A stretch of 64,000 nucleotides of DNA from Paraspadella gotoi (taxonomy: Eukaryota; Chaetognatha), in contig CM119265.1 in assembly GCA_051294375.1 (NCBI GenBank), positions 12,451,866 through 12,515,865 on the forward strand. The letters run 5' to 3'. Both the position numbers and the translations under genes were made by a program. Below, piece after piece: positions 11,121 through 24,916 of the stretch; the stretch's first letter is position 1, and the number at the start of each line of letters is the position of its first letter. The notes under the pieces were generated by a model, which ran no database searches, was not told where the DNA came from, and was given only the letters and a program-made list of their open reading frames with translations.

Positions 11121-13172
11121 CTTTATTGTCATTTTTTATAATCCTAAAAACCATTAACTTAAAATTCAGAAAAAAAATCAATGTCACCGTTTCAAGCAGT
11201 TTATTTTTAAAAACAACGAAGGAAATAAAAAAACGCCCGACGACAATTTTTTTTGTTCGTTTTTTTCTTTGACGAAATAACATTTTCTGAGTTAATAAGT
11301 TATCTTGCATTCGTTTGTGCGTCATAATTGTTCCTTCACAAAAAATAACAACAACAGAGGGACAACAACGGTTTTTATAATATTCGAATTTAATAATCGA
11401 TTTCTCCAATATACTTCATAAGATTTAAGACGAGGGTGTCAAATCGGGCTGGATGTGCCTTAAATTAAACTTCGCTTGTAATTTTTGCGAAGATATAAGA
11501 AAAAATAATGGAAAATGATCTTTTGTGGCGTCTCTAATTCTTTTGGCTCGGAATTTGTTTCAAACAGGCCATTCAAGTCTGACGTCAAGCCATTATTTTT
11601 CAGGGAGAATAACCGAGAAAAATAACAACGAAACTTATTTAAAGCAAAGAAAAACGCACCAAAAAAGAAATGAAAATCTTGTTGAAAAAAGGAACAAAAG
11701 GAAACTTTGACTGAAAAAAAGTGATGATTAATAAGTTAAAATCACTTTCTTTCGAGAAGAGGTTTACAACCAATGCTGCTTTGTTTTTCATTTTTACGAT
11801 TTTAAAAAGACAAAAATGAAAGAAAAAAGTAAGAGATCGGGAATGAAACAAAACTTAAAAGATTCATCATAATAATTAAGCTCGTTTGCAATACAGAATC
11901 CAGAAGTCAGATTTTAACAAACATTCTTGCACCCCATTAGGAATGTTATTTCAATCTTTTATTTCACTTCATACAATTATTGGTGAATATTGTTTTTACG
12001 TCAGAAACTATGAAATGAGGTTTTGATGTTGAGCAAAGTACAATATAGTATTCCCGATCTAATACTTAAGGGAGTGGTCCTTTTCATACAATTGAAACAT
12101 TCTTTGAAACATTTACCACTTCATTGATAGGGAAGCCAGGTACTTTGGGAGTGAATAACGAGACTGTGAGAGAGTCTTAATTGAAAGCTTGCATGGACCT
12201 GCTATGTCATTATCTTGTAAGAGTGATGGAGGCCTTAAACCACCAAAGCATGTCCAAAGTCAGGGCAAGATAGCTTATTTATTAAATGAATGGATCTTTT
12301 TATATTGGTTGTACCAATTCATAACTAACTCTTTAAAACCATTTTATATTAGTCGTACTAAATTCTTAATTGTACGTAAGTAAGCTGTACTGTTTTTTAA
12401 ACTTTTCATGTCAAACTAAAAGCTAAATTATTTTATATATATTGATATAGTAATATTATGACATTTTTTGGATCGTCAAACCATCTCACTCTGCATGCAA
12501 TGACGTCTCATGCCTTTATAAAAAAATTTTATCTCCGGATCGTCGATTGTCCAGTCGTCGACACGCGATGTCGCTTTTGCGTCATTGTCTTCGTCAAACG
12601 TGATTCGCCTCCTTATCATTCTACCCATCACTGTTATCGCTCTCTCCCCCAATTCACAGCTGTACCCTTACAAGCTAGCCTTTTACAGATCATCGCTTAA
12701 TCCTCGTATTTCTAAACCCTATCCGAATAAAAGTAATAAATTTAATTTAAACCAAAATCGCACGAGGATCACGACGTGTCGAGTCTTAGCCATGCCCAAT
12801 ACCTTGACCCCTTCTCCCCCTCCATGCTCTCTCTTTTGCCCGGTTATCTGACTTCCTTTGCCCCTTCTCTGAAGAGGGCACGCCGTTCGCATCGACCAAT
12901 CCCACCCTCGACGTTCGCGCGCCCGCCCTTCCTTTTCTATATTGACACGCCCCCCTCGCGTGAGGTCTCCGCGATCAATGGCAAAGAGACGCAGTCCTCT
13001 TTCTTTTTTTATGTCGATTTTCTATTCGGTTTAAAGACGAATGCTAAAAAATATTCACCAATTCAATGCTACATACTGGGATATATAGCATCTAATTTCA
13101 AGCTTAAACGAAACCCTCTATCCGTATTTGTTTCAATAAACCGATGCTGATGAGTGAGTAAATAATTAAATT
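11121..13172. other. Intergenic, copy 1, with one interspersed repeat
   Basis: AT-rich sequence with the ~255-bp interspersed repeat at 12,070-12,322. Nothing else clear until the promoter-like, less AT-rich sequence at about 12,780-13,010, which contains a CCAAT box. Confidence 0.4.
12070..12322 (+). repeat. Interspersed repeat family A, copy in block 1
   Basis: About 255 bp from GGGAGTGGTC to GGTTGTACCAAT. Other copies are at 29,268-29,523, 49,718-49,973 (outside the duplicated block), 55,141-55,292 (minus, partial) and about 1,225-1,282 (end fragment). No terminal inverted repeat or ORF; possibly a SINE- or MITE-like family. Confidence 0.75.
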
Positions 13173-16100
13173 ATGGAGGCGGCACCAACAACAAAATCAA
13201 GAACGACGTAAGTTGAAAAAATTTACGTTCACAATCTTCTACGATCTGAGTTTTGTTGTTTTCTTTTTATAAAATTTTTATTCCGGCTTCGTTTATATAG
13301 CAACGGTGACGGAGAAAGACGCGGTGGCAACCGACGAACGAAGAGGAGAACTGGAGGCGAGTCTTTGACGCGACCTGGACACGCCATCGGCGAGAGCGGC
13401 GCCGCCACCACCGCCGCGTCCGCTGCCTTTTACCGACAAAATGAATCCCATGTCGGCTGCCATGAAGAATTGTCCGGAAAGCATCGGGAAAGTCGCCTTG
13501 CTCAGAGTGAGGCAACGGAGAAAGCGATTTAAATTTGGCAAGATTGTCAAGTTTTTCTGTTCTTCCTTTTTTATTTAGGCGTGTTGGCTGCGGAGGCTCA
13601 GACTTACCCGAATGTTGGTCGACGGCGGTGCCGACGTAAACACTCAGAATCTTGACGGGTAGCAGTCTAGTCGGAGAAAATATCTGACAAATAATGATCA
13701 TGATGAACTGTAATAACATTTTTTTTGACGCAGCTTAACGACGTGAGTTCGCTTGTGCTTGAGCTACAACGAATTGCAGGAGGACCTGCAGACCGCGCCC
13801 ATGGAAGAGATGGTGCCGCCTACCTCATTAAATCCGGGGCTAACGTCAACGCGGTGTCAGTACATTTATTTTACAATAATGAAAGTACAATAATAATGAA
13901 AACAAAACTAATGAACACAGCGACAACAACGGCGAACGGCCTTGATGCTGGCGCTGATGCAGGATTGTCCAGAATGATGTCGTTGAACTTTTGTTGGATA
14001 ACACTGACGATTTCTTGAGAGGAGACGACGACGACAAATCTGCTTTGATAATTCGCGCGGAGAAAGGAAGGGCCAAGGTATGGATAATTTATTTATTCTA
14101 ATGTAAAATAAGATATTCTTTTGAATGAAGTGTTTAAACACAATGTACTTTGACATCAAAATGATATTTGAACGAAAAACTATATGTATTATCAGATCCT
14201 TGAGGCGATGACGGATGCGGCGCGAAAGCAAGGAAAAGAGATCGTCATAGTCGTACTTCGCGACCAAAGACGCCCACCCGGATGTAATTGTCCGACTACG
14301 AGTGAGTTCTTTGGTTTGTTTCTTTTAATTCGTACGTATTTCGAATCATCGTTTCCATTTCATTTTAAATTTGACGAAGCGAGATGTCAGCGGCGGAGAA
14401 TGAGGACAAAAAGGATAGGTGAGACGAATTTTGAGTTTGCTTTGGGTCTATTGTCATTATTATACTTTGATATCTTGTGCTTCTTTCAAAACTTCACTCC
14501 AGAGTTTATCGCCCGCCGCGGACACCCTCTCCGACTCGACAATCTCCGACGAGACGGACGTCACGGTCGAGCAGACGATCGACGGAGAGGTGGAGGAAAT
14601 TCGAGAGAAAAGAGAGGATGAAGAAGTTGTGAGGCGAAGAAGAAGACAAGAAGAGACGAGGAAAGCAAGGAGAAGGCGGGGAAGGAGGCAGGGAGGCGGA
14701 GGAGGAAGAAGGAGAAAGGGGGAAGGAAAAAGGGATTGACGTGAGAGAAATGAACGAAAAGGAAACGAAAGTGAGCGAAAGAGAAAAAAGAAATAATAAC
14801 GAAAAAGGGAAAAACCTACCGAGGAGAGAAACGAAAATTTCGAAGAAGGGAGAAAGAGAGAGATTGAGGAAGAAAGAGGAAAGTCGCCCACGACGACGAG
14901 ACAACGATCTAAGGAAGACGAAGAAAGTTGCGCCAGGTGAAGGACATCCTGGAATCGGCGAAGACGACGACGGCGACCGCTATGACGACAACGGCGCGCT
15001 CCAAGAAGAAATTGGATCTCTTTGAGGCAGAGTTCGTTTCGGGGCGAAAGGGGGCGAGGTTAATAGAGGAACGGTTCAGAGATTGCAGGGAAAGAAAGAA
15101 GAAAGAGCGGTTAGAGAAAACGACGAGGAAGAAAGAGAAAAGGTGGAAAGGAAGGTGATGTTTTTCTGCAGCACGAACGAAGAGTCGAAGAAAAAAGGGG
15201 AGCGGAGTGGGGGAGCGGTAGAGAACGAGACGAGAGCGTTGGAGCCGTAGTCTCCAAAAGAACGAAGCGCCAAGTAAGCAGATGAATCAGGAAAAGAGAG
15301 TCAACCCGATGCTGCCGATCAACGAAGACGAATGCTTCACGATGGCGCAATGTTGCAACGCTGAAGAAGGTGATGAAAAACTGAAGCAAATAGAAAACTC
15401 ACGATAGAACTAAGGATGAGCCTTTCTTTCCTAGAGAAACATCATGGAAACCAAAATGTATTGAGTCTCGACATCAAACGTTTGACGACATGGCGAATCG
15501 TGACTGGAAAGAAACAGTCGTCCTAAACAACTGACAAGTCGACAAAGGCGTCCAGGGCGGCAAAAGCTACGGCAGTGACAATGGAAATAGAAACTACAAA
15601 GGTGTCAAGGAAGAAAAAGGAAGAAAGAACGCCGTCGCCAAGATCCTTGAACGGAAGGGAAAAGTCGTTGCCGGGATCACAGGTGAGGATTTGACGGAAT
15701 TTGGGAATTTATGGTGTTTTGATGACGATACCTTAATATTTCGATTGACAGATCGGCCAGACTCTGCCGGGTCCGGATTTTCTTCCAAAGCGACCACTCT
15801 TTTCGAACGTGCCGCAAAAATCCCGAGGCCTCCATCGAATCTCTCCGAATCGTCAAGCGTTGTTGAGCCCAAAGGTTAAAAAAACAAAAAAAACAGAATC
15901 AATTACTTACTATCTAATAGTAATAGATGATTAGACCTCCCGCTAACATACTTATATGCGCAACCTCAAATTATTTCTCTTATAACCTAAAACATAAGTT
16001 AATTTTAATTGACAGACACAATTATTTCAGGAACCACAATACTTCGGTGTGGTAGAAATTCACAGTCGACGCGGATCTCTGAGGCGATCCGTCATAAAGT

Positions 16101-17307
16101 AGACGTTGGTCGCCCGCCCAGTACGCGGAAGTGAGCTTCCACGCCACCTACGAACCAAGTATACTATTTTTTGATTTCTATTTTCTTTCGTTTGTTCAAA
16201 TTCAAAGAAAAAAATTTTTTTAAAAAACCAGATCGAAAAATAAGTTTCAACGAAAGTGTTTTGGTCCCCCGCCCCTATTTTTTTTAGAAAAACATAATTT
16301 AACTTTCGATTCCTCGACACCATTTTATCCACCGGCGGACCACGTACCTTACATAGCCAAACGGCTCCAGCTCGCGTCATCCCACGATGCGGCACGCCCC
16401 CTCACGGCCGCGATACGCCCAACGGCGGCAGAAGAGGATCTCCATTTCCGGATGTCGGAAATTCTGGTCAAAGGGCGAGCCAATTTAGACTTGCAGAGGG
16501 ATGTCTCCCAGGGCGTGGGCAAGATTGATGGCGAGTGCTCATAGAAATTTATAAAAATGCGATACGTTTCGATCTACGATTATTGAATGAATAAATTATT
16601 TAATTAATCTACAGTTTATCAAAGAATTTGCTTTTCTTAGACAGGAAAGTCGGGACTAATCCGTCTTCTTGCGAACAGTGGGTGCTTCGAAAGAAACGCA
16701 AACATGGTAATCCACTCACGAAGTCATTATAAATATTTCAAGGAGGTTTTGTTTAAATTCCTTATTGCCAACGTAATTCGTCAAAAGCAGTGGGAATGCA
16801 CAAAGGTTTATTGGCGGAAGGGGAAACAAATATCGAAGCGAAATTTTCCCTGCCGTCACAGTTAAGTTGCGCGAGACTATAACATAACGTAAAAACGTAG
16901 TAGAAATTTCTATAAAGCCCTCGTTATCTACTCAGCGAACAATCTTGGATAACGACGCCTATGCAAACTTGCGGTTTCAACCTTCTTCCGAATATTCGAT
17001 CGACAAGCGGAATTCGCGGCGCCGACCCGCTCTCTCGTTTACGCGGCGCTGTCGGAGCGGCGCGTATCACGGCGCCAGGCGCCGCTTGAGGCGCCATCGG
17101 CCCGTATAGTGCGCGGCGGCGACAGCGTGTACGTTTACCGGCGCCGCGGCTCGACAGCTAACCTCTCACCGGTGTTCCGCGCGATTGTCTCAAATAATCT
17201 CCAAACGACATGACCGGCGTTTTTTTGGAAAGGAAGTGGCGCCGTCGGAGATTGTCTGCTCGTCGGAGCGACCATCTCGGTCAAAATCGGAGGCTTCGTT
17301 TAATTGA
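13173..17307 (+). pseudogene. ANKRD34-like gene, copy 1, broken by many small indels
   Basis: All 14 exon equivalents of the 30,377-34,511 gene are present in order, from the ATG at 13,173 to the TGA at 17,305. One- to two-base indels break the frame in most exons: GACGCGGTGGC for GACGCGGGTGGC in exon 2, GGTGCCGCCTACC for GGTGCGCTACC and GTCCAGAATG for GTCCAGATG in the ankyrin exon. Substitutions are rare. Splice sites are mostly kept. The pattern fits sequencing error in an unpolished haplotig better than slow pseudogene decay. Confidence 0.75.
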
Positions 17308-18655
17308 GCCTTATCTCAAAATGCGAATAATATATTTTCAAAATAAGATTATTAGTTTATTAAGACCAACATCGTCATCTCAAAATTACCGAAATGAGTT
17401 TGCCTTTCCAATCATAAGTTAATTTACTGGAACTTGTGTCTGTCATTTGTAAATTTATCGTACAGATTTTTCACCGCTTTTACTACATATTTACAGGAAT
17501 TTTAAAATTGCCTAAACCTTGCGCTGCACAATTAAATATTAAACAAATATCTACCCCATGATTTTACGATTATTGGGCACAGACAGTTGGTATCAAATTA
17601 TTTGATATGGAGCTATTAAAGTTCAGTGACATTGCGCTTGTTTTAGAAATCGTACTAATGGCTGTAGGAATTAGCTATTCTGAACTTCGAAAACACGTTT
17701 ATTCTTCGTCAAAAAAGGCTTTGCTAGTTCTTTGTTCTTCAATCGATACTCTAGTGCATTTAAAACACCAAACACCAATCCCCTGATCGGCTTTGAAGGC
17801 TGAATCTAAAGGAATGAAGAAATTGAGGCTGGTACCCAAAGCGAAATTCCACGAAATCCCACAGAGGACGGCGACTCTCGATTTGGGCAAGCATCTTTTC
17901 ATTCCCACTGCCGCATCTCTCTCTCTCCCATAGCTATTTCGACTGTTTGACTTTTTCCCAGCGTCGAGCGGAAGATTCTATTGTATTCTCTCTCCGCACG
18001 CTGACTCGGCTCGGGCAGATAAGATGCCGGGATGTCTGCGACGGAGCGTTCGCTTCGGCACCTCCCGCTCGCGTCTCACGTGCCACCTGCTTACAACCAA
18101 CGTGCTTGGCCTTGCTTTTTCCCGTTCCTGCGCAATCTCTTTCTCTCTCTCTCTCTCTCCCTCCCTCATGCCTCACGTCATCTCTTTCGGACCGAACATG
18201 AGCGTTTAAAAGGGACAATGATTCTTCTCTTTTCTGATTTGGTAACCCGAAGGACTAGGCTCCTGCGATTGCGTCGGATTTGCGCCCCTGCCGTCAGCGA
18301 TTGGTCCAAAGTAATTAAGTTTTTCGAATCGCCTGTCGTCGTCGACAACGGACCAATAAAAATAATTCGTGACCAAAGGTGACGTCGAGTTGCAGAACTC
18401 GTCGAATCTCTTTACATTTCCTCAACCGTTGTTTATGTTACGCTGTTGTCGGCTGCGACCAGAGGCGAAAGCCAGGCGCTTCTTTTCTTTTACCCACCCG
18501 AATTTTCACTGTCGACCTCGCGTATTCTTCTGCTCCTTCGAGTCACCACTCACTTGGTAATAAGAAAAAAAAAACAAACAAAAAAAACAATCCATCGAAC
18601 GTGGGAGGATCCGTAACTTCTTTTGACCGGGAAACGAGATCTCGGACGTTTCGTC
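17308..18655. other. Intergenic between ANKRD34-like and ZMYND19, copy 1
   Basis: AT-rich first half. The second half (17.8-18.6 kb) is the promoter-like region described for copy 2 at 35,050-35,805, including a short CT run near 18,138. Several overlapping ORFs occur on both strands and are not supported as genes. Confidence 0.4.
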
Positions 18656-21066
18656 ATGAGATGCCACGGGAGACGGATAGTCCCGGGATTCAAGCTGGGT
18701 TATTAGTGCGATGGCGCAAAGGCCGGGGGCAAGCGTGAGTTCTTGGACGAAATACGTTGAAATTGGACATTTGATTCGTACAGTTATAATTTTTTTAGTC
18801 AGTTTCTACGAGATTTACTTACTTATACGATGAAAGTTAACGTAACCGAAACTTACCATGCATGTTTTGTATATTTTTTAATCTTTAATTTTTTTTTAAT
18901 TAATTTTTTTTTTTTAATGTTTATACTTTTATAAATAAAACAAATAAACAAAATAAAATAAAACCAAAATTAATATAACAAAACAAAATAATTTAAAACA
19001 AAATAAAACTAACAACATAAAACAATTTCATTAAAGGTATTCAGGATTGAGGAGATAATTAGAATGATAAAAGTATAAAAAGTTTAAAGAGAAAAGGTAA
19101 GTAAATAATGAGGATCAAAGGCGGAAAAAAAAAGAAATAAAATGAAGGGAAAAAGATAAAAAAATAAGAGGGATAGAGAGGAGAAAAAAAGGAAAGTCGT
19201 TGTTAATTGTTTATGAAGATATAATTATTATTTTATATTGTTGTAGCATATTTTTATAATAAAAAAATAAATGGTTAAAATATTTTTTATTTTTTTTATT
19301 TAATTCGATTTTCTTTCAGCATGATTTTTATCCAAACTTAAGAATATAGTTCAATTCAACCTGTTTTTTGGCTACGCATAAAATTTTATATCAATGCATC
19401 TATTTTATTCAACGCATAAGATAAGTTAAAATTATAATCGATGTATGGAATAAATAATAAATTAATAAATAAAAGGGAAGGATTTCAATTTTTGGATAAT
19501 TTTTATAATTAAGTATTTGATAAACCAAATAATTTATGGACAGATAAATAGATGTAAAATATTTATAATAGTTAGTTTATTATAAAAAAATTATTTTATA
19601 TATTTGTCCTTATCTTATATTTTGTTCATATCCTAACTTCCAAATAATATGGTTTTGCCATTGATTTATTTTTTAAACCTATTTCAGAGATGACGATTTC
19701 AATCACCGATTTTTTATTTATGGCTGCATACACTACGCCCACGCTAATTTTCCATTGTTGTCTTATACATTTTAGACGAAAATTCACGCTTTGCTCGAGA
19801 ACGGGAACATCTGTTGTCGTGAAACGCACGCTTTCGAGGCCGACTCGAAGATCGACAAGGACGGAAGCGGCGCCAGGATCTTTGCTATTTGCCTTTACGC
19901 GACGTCCAAAAGGGTACGAACCTCGGCGACAATTCGCTACACCGATTCCTTCTCTGGTACGATTGTTTTCCAATGAAAGAATTAGTATTTTTAAAAAGGT
20001 TATGCAGGATTACAAGATTTAAAAAAAAAAAATTTTAGGGGAACGTCATTGCGGAGGCGTGGCCGCCGGGTTTTCGCGTATAAGCCAGTCAACGGCGTAC
20101 ACGCTTGACAACCGAATGCGAGAATCTTTACGTGACGTCTTTTGGAAGAAAGCCGCCGCGAACGCCGGCCTCGTTACGCCAGAACGAGGCTCCATCCAGG
20201 ATCATCATCGTCGCCCGGACACTCCAACCCGCCGCGCCAACCTCACACCGACAATCGTCGACCTTGCAGCGCCCGCCGTAGCTTACTGGTCGCGCCACTC
20301 GCGCCTGGCGGGTCTTCTGTGACCGCGCCTACTTTCCTCGGACTCTTCCAACGACGCCCGCAAGTTTTCGTCGTCGACTTCCGTTTCCCGTTCGCCGAGC
20401 CAAAACGAGTTCGCCGACTCATATCAAACGGGAACAGTCTCTCTACTGGGTGGCCATTCAGCAACTTTCCCCGCGGCATCCTCGTGGACGCGGTAAGAGT
20501 CAATTGGAATTTGCCGTTTGGTTAGAGATTCTCGTCTCCATCACGTTTCGATTGAGATTGGCGGATCTTGCAAATAAAAAAAGATGCTCTCCGATTCAAG
20601 ATTGATCGCGTGTGCGCTAATTACGTAATTTATAATTGGTATATTATTCTTGCGCCTTTGGGTAATTTAATGATCTTTATTTATTTTCTGTTCAGTTCCC
20701 GGAAACTTCAACCCGCTACTTGAACGCCAACGGCGATGTTGTTGAGGATGAGGAGGAGCACGCGCCTTTTTGAATTGGCCGCTATCCTCCCTGCACCACT
20801 TGGAGCAAGAGTGCGCGAAGTTCAGCATCTGTGGCAGATGCCAAAGCGCCAGGTTATATTTGGTTGTTTGAAAGCTTAAAATTTACCAACGTTGCCGACT
20901 AGAATTATAGATTCAAATGGTGCAATTCGGGATACAATCATCTTCAGGTACTGCGGCGCTTTTTCGTTATGTCAACAACGTGATTGGCCGCCGCGCACAA
21001 AACTTTCTTTTTGCCAAGAGAAACGAAACCGCCGTCACCCCAACGAATTCCTCGCCTGAGCGTTGA
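18656..21066 (+). pseudogene. ZMYND19: ZMYND19, copy 1, broken by many small indels
   Basis: Counterpart of 35,806-38,144. The ATG at 18,656 is followed immediately by a lost base (ATGAGATG for ATGAAGATG). The first donor reads GCAAGCGTGAGT instead of GCAAGGTGAGT, and all later exons carry indels, so no exon-spanning frame survives. Conserved words such as the Arg-Glu-Gln-Ser-Leu-Tyr-Trp codons and the MYND cysteines can still be found. Probably an unpolished duplicate rather than a true pseudogene. Confidence 0.8.
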
Positions 21067-21534
21067 AAAGCCAGCACGCTAATCTCTGTGGCCAGTTCCA
21101 GCGTTTTGATGTGGGACGCGACACCAGTGCAGGAATAGTTCATCGACTCTTTAGAGTCTTAGCAACAAGTTTTTTCTTCTTTAAAAATACTATTTTTATG
21201 TAGTATTTATTTCTTCCTTTTTCTGTTCCCAGTATTTTTTTCGTCTTCTAGCTATTATTCGAACTTCGTTCCATCATGGTTTATTGTCATTCTCTTACAT
21301 ATTGATGAACTACAAATTGAAATGTTCCGAATTTTTTGTAACGTCATTAGTTCGTTTCATTCTTTTAAAATAACCGAAAAAGACGTTATTTCTGAAGGTG
21401 ATATTAAATATTGCGCTGCGTTTTTGTGTTTATGTTTATTTAGAGAATTTTGAATCATAAACCTTATTATTGGTGGTGATATTTAATTCTTTAAATTATT
21501 TCATGAAGTACACTGCATATAATCTCTCTCTTTA

Positions 21535-21696
21535 GCATGTGGAGAAAAATTTTTTTGATCTTTTTAAAGAGGTTACCTTCTGAAGTAGTGCGTCAATCAA
21601 TACAAAATTTACAAAACTTTCTTATCATGTTCCACTTCATTTATTAATGCTATAATTAATATTATGAATAANNNNNNNNNNNNNNNNNNNNNNNNN
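21535..21696. other. Misjoined foldback-arm fragment plus assembly gap
   Basis: 21,535-21,671 is a fragment of the right arm of the foldback element (compare 26,270-26,405), abruptly fused to sequence downstream of ZMYND19 copy 1 and followed by 25 N (21,672-21,696). Copy 2 then starts inside the zinc-finger CDS. This is the signature of a repeat-mediated scaffold join. Confidence 0.8.
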
Positions 21697-22144
21697 GAGG
21701 GAAAGATGAAACTGGAGGTCGACGAAATTCTCAACGAAGACGAGACTTGAGCGCGACTGGGAGTCTCGATCGTCATTTGTTCACTGTTCATTGTCTAGTC
21801 TCTCTTTTTGTGACCCAAAAAAAAAAAGGTTCAATGAGCCCAATAGTCACGTTATTCTTTTGAAACTTTCTTATTCGAACGATTCTATGAGAAATGTCGT
21901 AAGTGCATATAAAAATCATGACCGAAAGGATTATTTTTAATTGGATGACGACGGAAACGCCAGACGAATGTATTAGCGTTAAACAACAAAAATAACACAA
22001 AGTAACCAATGAAATTCACTGAGTAATAAACCGCTCTTTTTTAAACAGAAATACGCGAAGAATGTCTACTAGCAAATAAATAAGTTATAAATAAGTAAAT
22101 TAATAAAATTAGGTCTAATTTAAATATAAGCAACATTAATCATT

Positions 22145-22330
22145 AAACTTTAAAGGTCGGAGCTGGGAGCCGGAGCGGGAGCTGGAGCTGTCCTAAAATT
22201 TTTAGTGGAGCTGGAGCTGGAGTCAAAGCTGGAAAAATTTAGGGATGGAGCCGGAGTTGGAGCTGGAGCTGAAAATTTTTTTGGCCGGAGTCGGAGTTGA
22301 GCTGGAGAAAAAATGGCCAGCTCCACAACC
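22145..22330. repeat. Degenerate GGAGCT hexamer tract, copy 2
   Basis: Counterpart of 6,480-6,665, with small indels. It sits immediately 3' (on the minus strand) of a short stretch that looks like a coding remnant (22,335-22,450). Confidence 0.7.
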
Positions 22331-22334
22331 CTGA

Positions 22335-22450
22335 TGTCTAGTTTGTCTACTTCTGGCATCTTCTTGGCGTTCCGGAGATGAGCTTCGTATCTTTCCCAAC
22401 TTAACGTTACCGATCTTCTCCTTTGCGTGAAATCGATTTCAAGCTTCAAG
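22335..22450 (-). pseudogene. Possible isolated exon or exon remnant
   Basis: The minus strand encodes a non-repetitive peptide containing SWERYEAHLRNAKKMPEVDK, which reads like a genuine helical protein segment. The counterpart in copy 1 (about 6,680-6,790) is broken by indels. No partner exons were found, so it may be a remnant or the end of an unresolved gene. Function unknown. Confidence 0.3.
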
Positions 22451-23838
22451 TCTCTCTTAGCCAGCTTGAGGCCTCGAACATTGACCTGTTGTTTTTAAAA
22501 TAGTTTAGTTAAGTTCTATAATACATACCCCCAGGGGCGGCGAGAGGTGGGCCTCAGGGGGCCCCTGTAGGGCCCCTGAGAAGAGAAAAAAAAGAGAAGA
22601 AAAGAAGAAAAAATAAAAAATAAGAAAAAAAAGGGAATTGAGTGATTATGAAAAAAGGTGTGCAGAATAGATTAACTGATCAAATTTAACTTAGATCATG
22701 CTTGGGCCTTTAGACTTTTAGGGTCAGGTTGGGCCCCTATTTAAGTCAAATCAAGGCCCCTTTATTGGTAATGTACCAATTGTCTCAGGGTTTATAGTCC
22801 ATTTCACTTTAATGGGGCCCTGTGGCCCTTTGGCCCCGTCCACCACCCACTAGAATTTTGCAGAGCCAGAAAGTGTCGTAAATCCGAAAAAATAAAAATA
22901 CAAATGAAAGCGGGGGGAGGACCTTAGGGTGTGCCCAAATTTTCTAAGTTGTTAAAATCTCAAAGAAACCTAACACAATTTGTGGAGGCCTAAAAAAATA
23001 GGTTTCCACAATCGCCATTCAAAGTTGCTTCAACACCCTTAGCGCTACCGGCGCTTGAAGGATTTTTGGCACACCTGCACATCATAATTCATTGTGTCTA
23101 ACTATGAGAGATTTTAGCGTCACTCTCATCAACAACTGAAGAAATGTATAGTTTTATTCATGTTAAATTTCAAGTCTCAACTACATCTCTGAGCTTAACA
23201 ACAGCACCAGCAATCTGATGGAGATGGGAGTAGCCATTATGTCAAAGACTATAGCTTCTGACATAGTTGGGAACCACCAAATGTTTTTACAAAAATTTAT
23301 TTGACAATTAGAAGCTCGAAATAAAAAAATTAACTGTTTTCAAAAAATATTGGTGTAGCTACATCCTGGAGGATTTTTTCTGTACAGAATATTTAAACTA
23401 GTAAATATATTCATAATATTATTCATTATATTAATTATAACATTAATAAATGAAGTAGGCATATGATAAGAAATTTGGTAAATTTTATCTTGATTGATGC
23501 ACTACTTCAGAAGGTAGCCTCTTTTGAAAGATCAAAAAAAAATTTTTCACATGCTATTAATGCTGAAAAAACTAAAGTGATTTTTCAAAAATACATTTAT
23601 TAGTTGCCTAACATACTAGTTCAATTTTTTATCAGTACAATTTGAGTAAAGTACTCCACAGACTTTCTGGAGACTTCTTCCATATGTGGAGGATTTGGAC
23701 GAAATGTTGGAGTTAAAAAATCTGCAATAAAAGGCATTTACATTTATTCAGAAAGGCAATTTCGTTTGAAAAGCTAAAGCCCTAAAAGCATTTACATCTT
23801 TGATCAAGGTGCGCTCACATTTTTATCGAATATATTTT

Positions 23839-24070
23839 GCACAGACTGCTTGAAGGGTGAATAATTTTTATAAAATCTGCGCCTCTACCACTATTTATGT
23901 ACTTTAATTCGATTCAAACAATGCTGCATGATGCACTGATATTTTTGATTAGGGTGCGCTCACATTTTCATGGATTATCTTTGCACAGACTGCTTGTAGG
24001 GTGAATAATATTTATAAAATCTACGCCTCTACCACTATTTATGTACTTTAATCGATTCAAACAATGCTGA
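23839..24070 (-). repeat. ~144-bp tandem repeat, left cluster
   Basis: Units beginning GCACAGACTGCTTG at 23,839 and 23,983 (144 bp apart) contain the conserved words CTCTACCACTATTTATG and GATTCAAACAATGCTG. They are inverted relative to the right cluster at 25,600-26,040. Confidence 0.7.
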
Positions 24071-24916
24071 ATAAGATAAAAATGAATTATTACTAAATAT
24101 ATAATCTTATAAAACAACCGCAACTGAATCCATTACTAAAAACGTGACATCAGTGACAAGCTCCGTATTTAAATCAAAGTAATTTTCTATCTGCCTTCTC
24201 TTTCTCACTTAAACTCAACCTGAGAGTCCACCCCCGGGCCTTGTATCTTTTGTCGGGGATTGATTATTAAAATTCGCCTATATAGTTCCATTCCAGAACT
24301 CTAAATGTAAAATTTCATGAAATTTGATCAGGAACAGATTCTGATCACAAAAAGAGGTACCTCATTTTATAATATGAAGCCTTCTGTTCATTCTTAATTT
24401 TAGTACAAATTGTCAGACAAAGTCCTGTCATCACATTTAAGTAAGTAGACAGGGATTTCCAGGCGAAACCAAAGTGGATTTTATTCTTCATAATAACAGA
24501 CAGAGAAAGATGGTGTCAATTTTCGACAGAGTGAATCACGTTCACCGAAGCGGAGGCACTGGAAAACTTTGCAGATGGATTGAAGCCCATTTGACCTTTG
24601 GCCGTGCCATTGCTGGCTCGACCAATGAAAGAGTTCCATTTAAGCTTCCAATTCCACGTTCATGATTCCTCTGCAATGATGATAGGAAATCATTGATCGG
24701 AAAACGTTTAAAAAATGCTATGAATCAATAAAAATGAAATGAATTGAATTAAATAAATTTGAATGAAATGAATTTAAAAATGATGGCAGATAGGGAAACC
24801 TAACCATCTCCTATCTAAGGATCCGACTATAGCTTAGCGAAAAGATTAGCCAAACGGAAAACTGGCCACAGATAAAATTGGCTAAACTTATTTAACGAGG
24901 TAAAACATCTTAACAG

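Larger units (their letters stand above)
6039..21533 (+). repeat. Large duplicated block, copy 1 (indel-rich)
   Basis: The whole stretch, from the last codons of the zinc-finger gene to just past ZMYND19, reappears in the same order and orientation at 21,697-38,585. Matching points: 6,480 with 22,140; 7,249 with 22,927; 13,173 with 30,377; 18,656 with 35,806; 21,064 with 38,142. Differences are mainly one-base insertions or deletions, often in homopolymers, and they hit exons and intergenic DNA alike. The 10-N gap at 8,286-8,295 replaces about 1.6 kb that is present in copy 2. Most likely this is an alternate haplotype or poorly polished contig placed in tandem by the scaffolder; a real recent duplication is the alternative. 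Confidence 0.9.

Noticed and set aside
17947-18738. Several overlapping ORFs on both strands upstream of ZMYND19 copy 1 (and 34,989-35,909 in copy 2)
   Set aside because: They fall in promoter-like, CT-rich DNA, are not conserved in frame between the two copies, and have low-complexity Ser/Leu or Arg/Glu stretches.
24474-24665. 63-residue ORF in the core of the foldback element
   Set aside because: No transposase or reverse-transcriptase motif, short, and present once. Copy 1 lacks the region because of a gap, so no comparison is possible.
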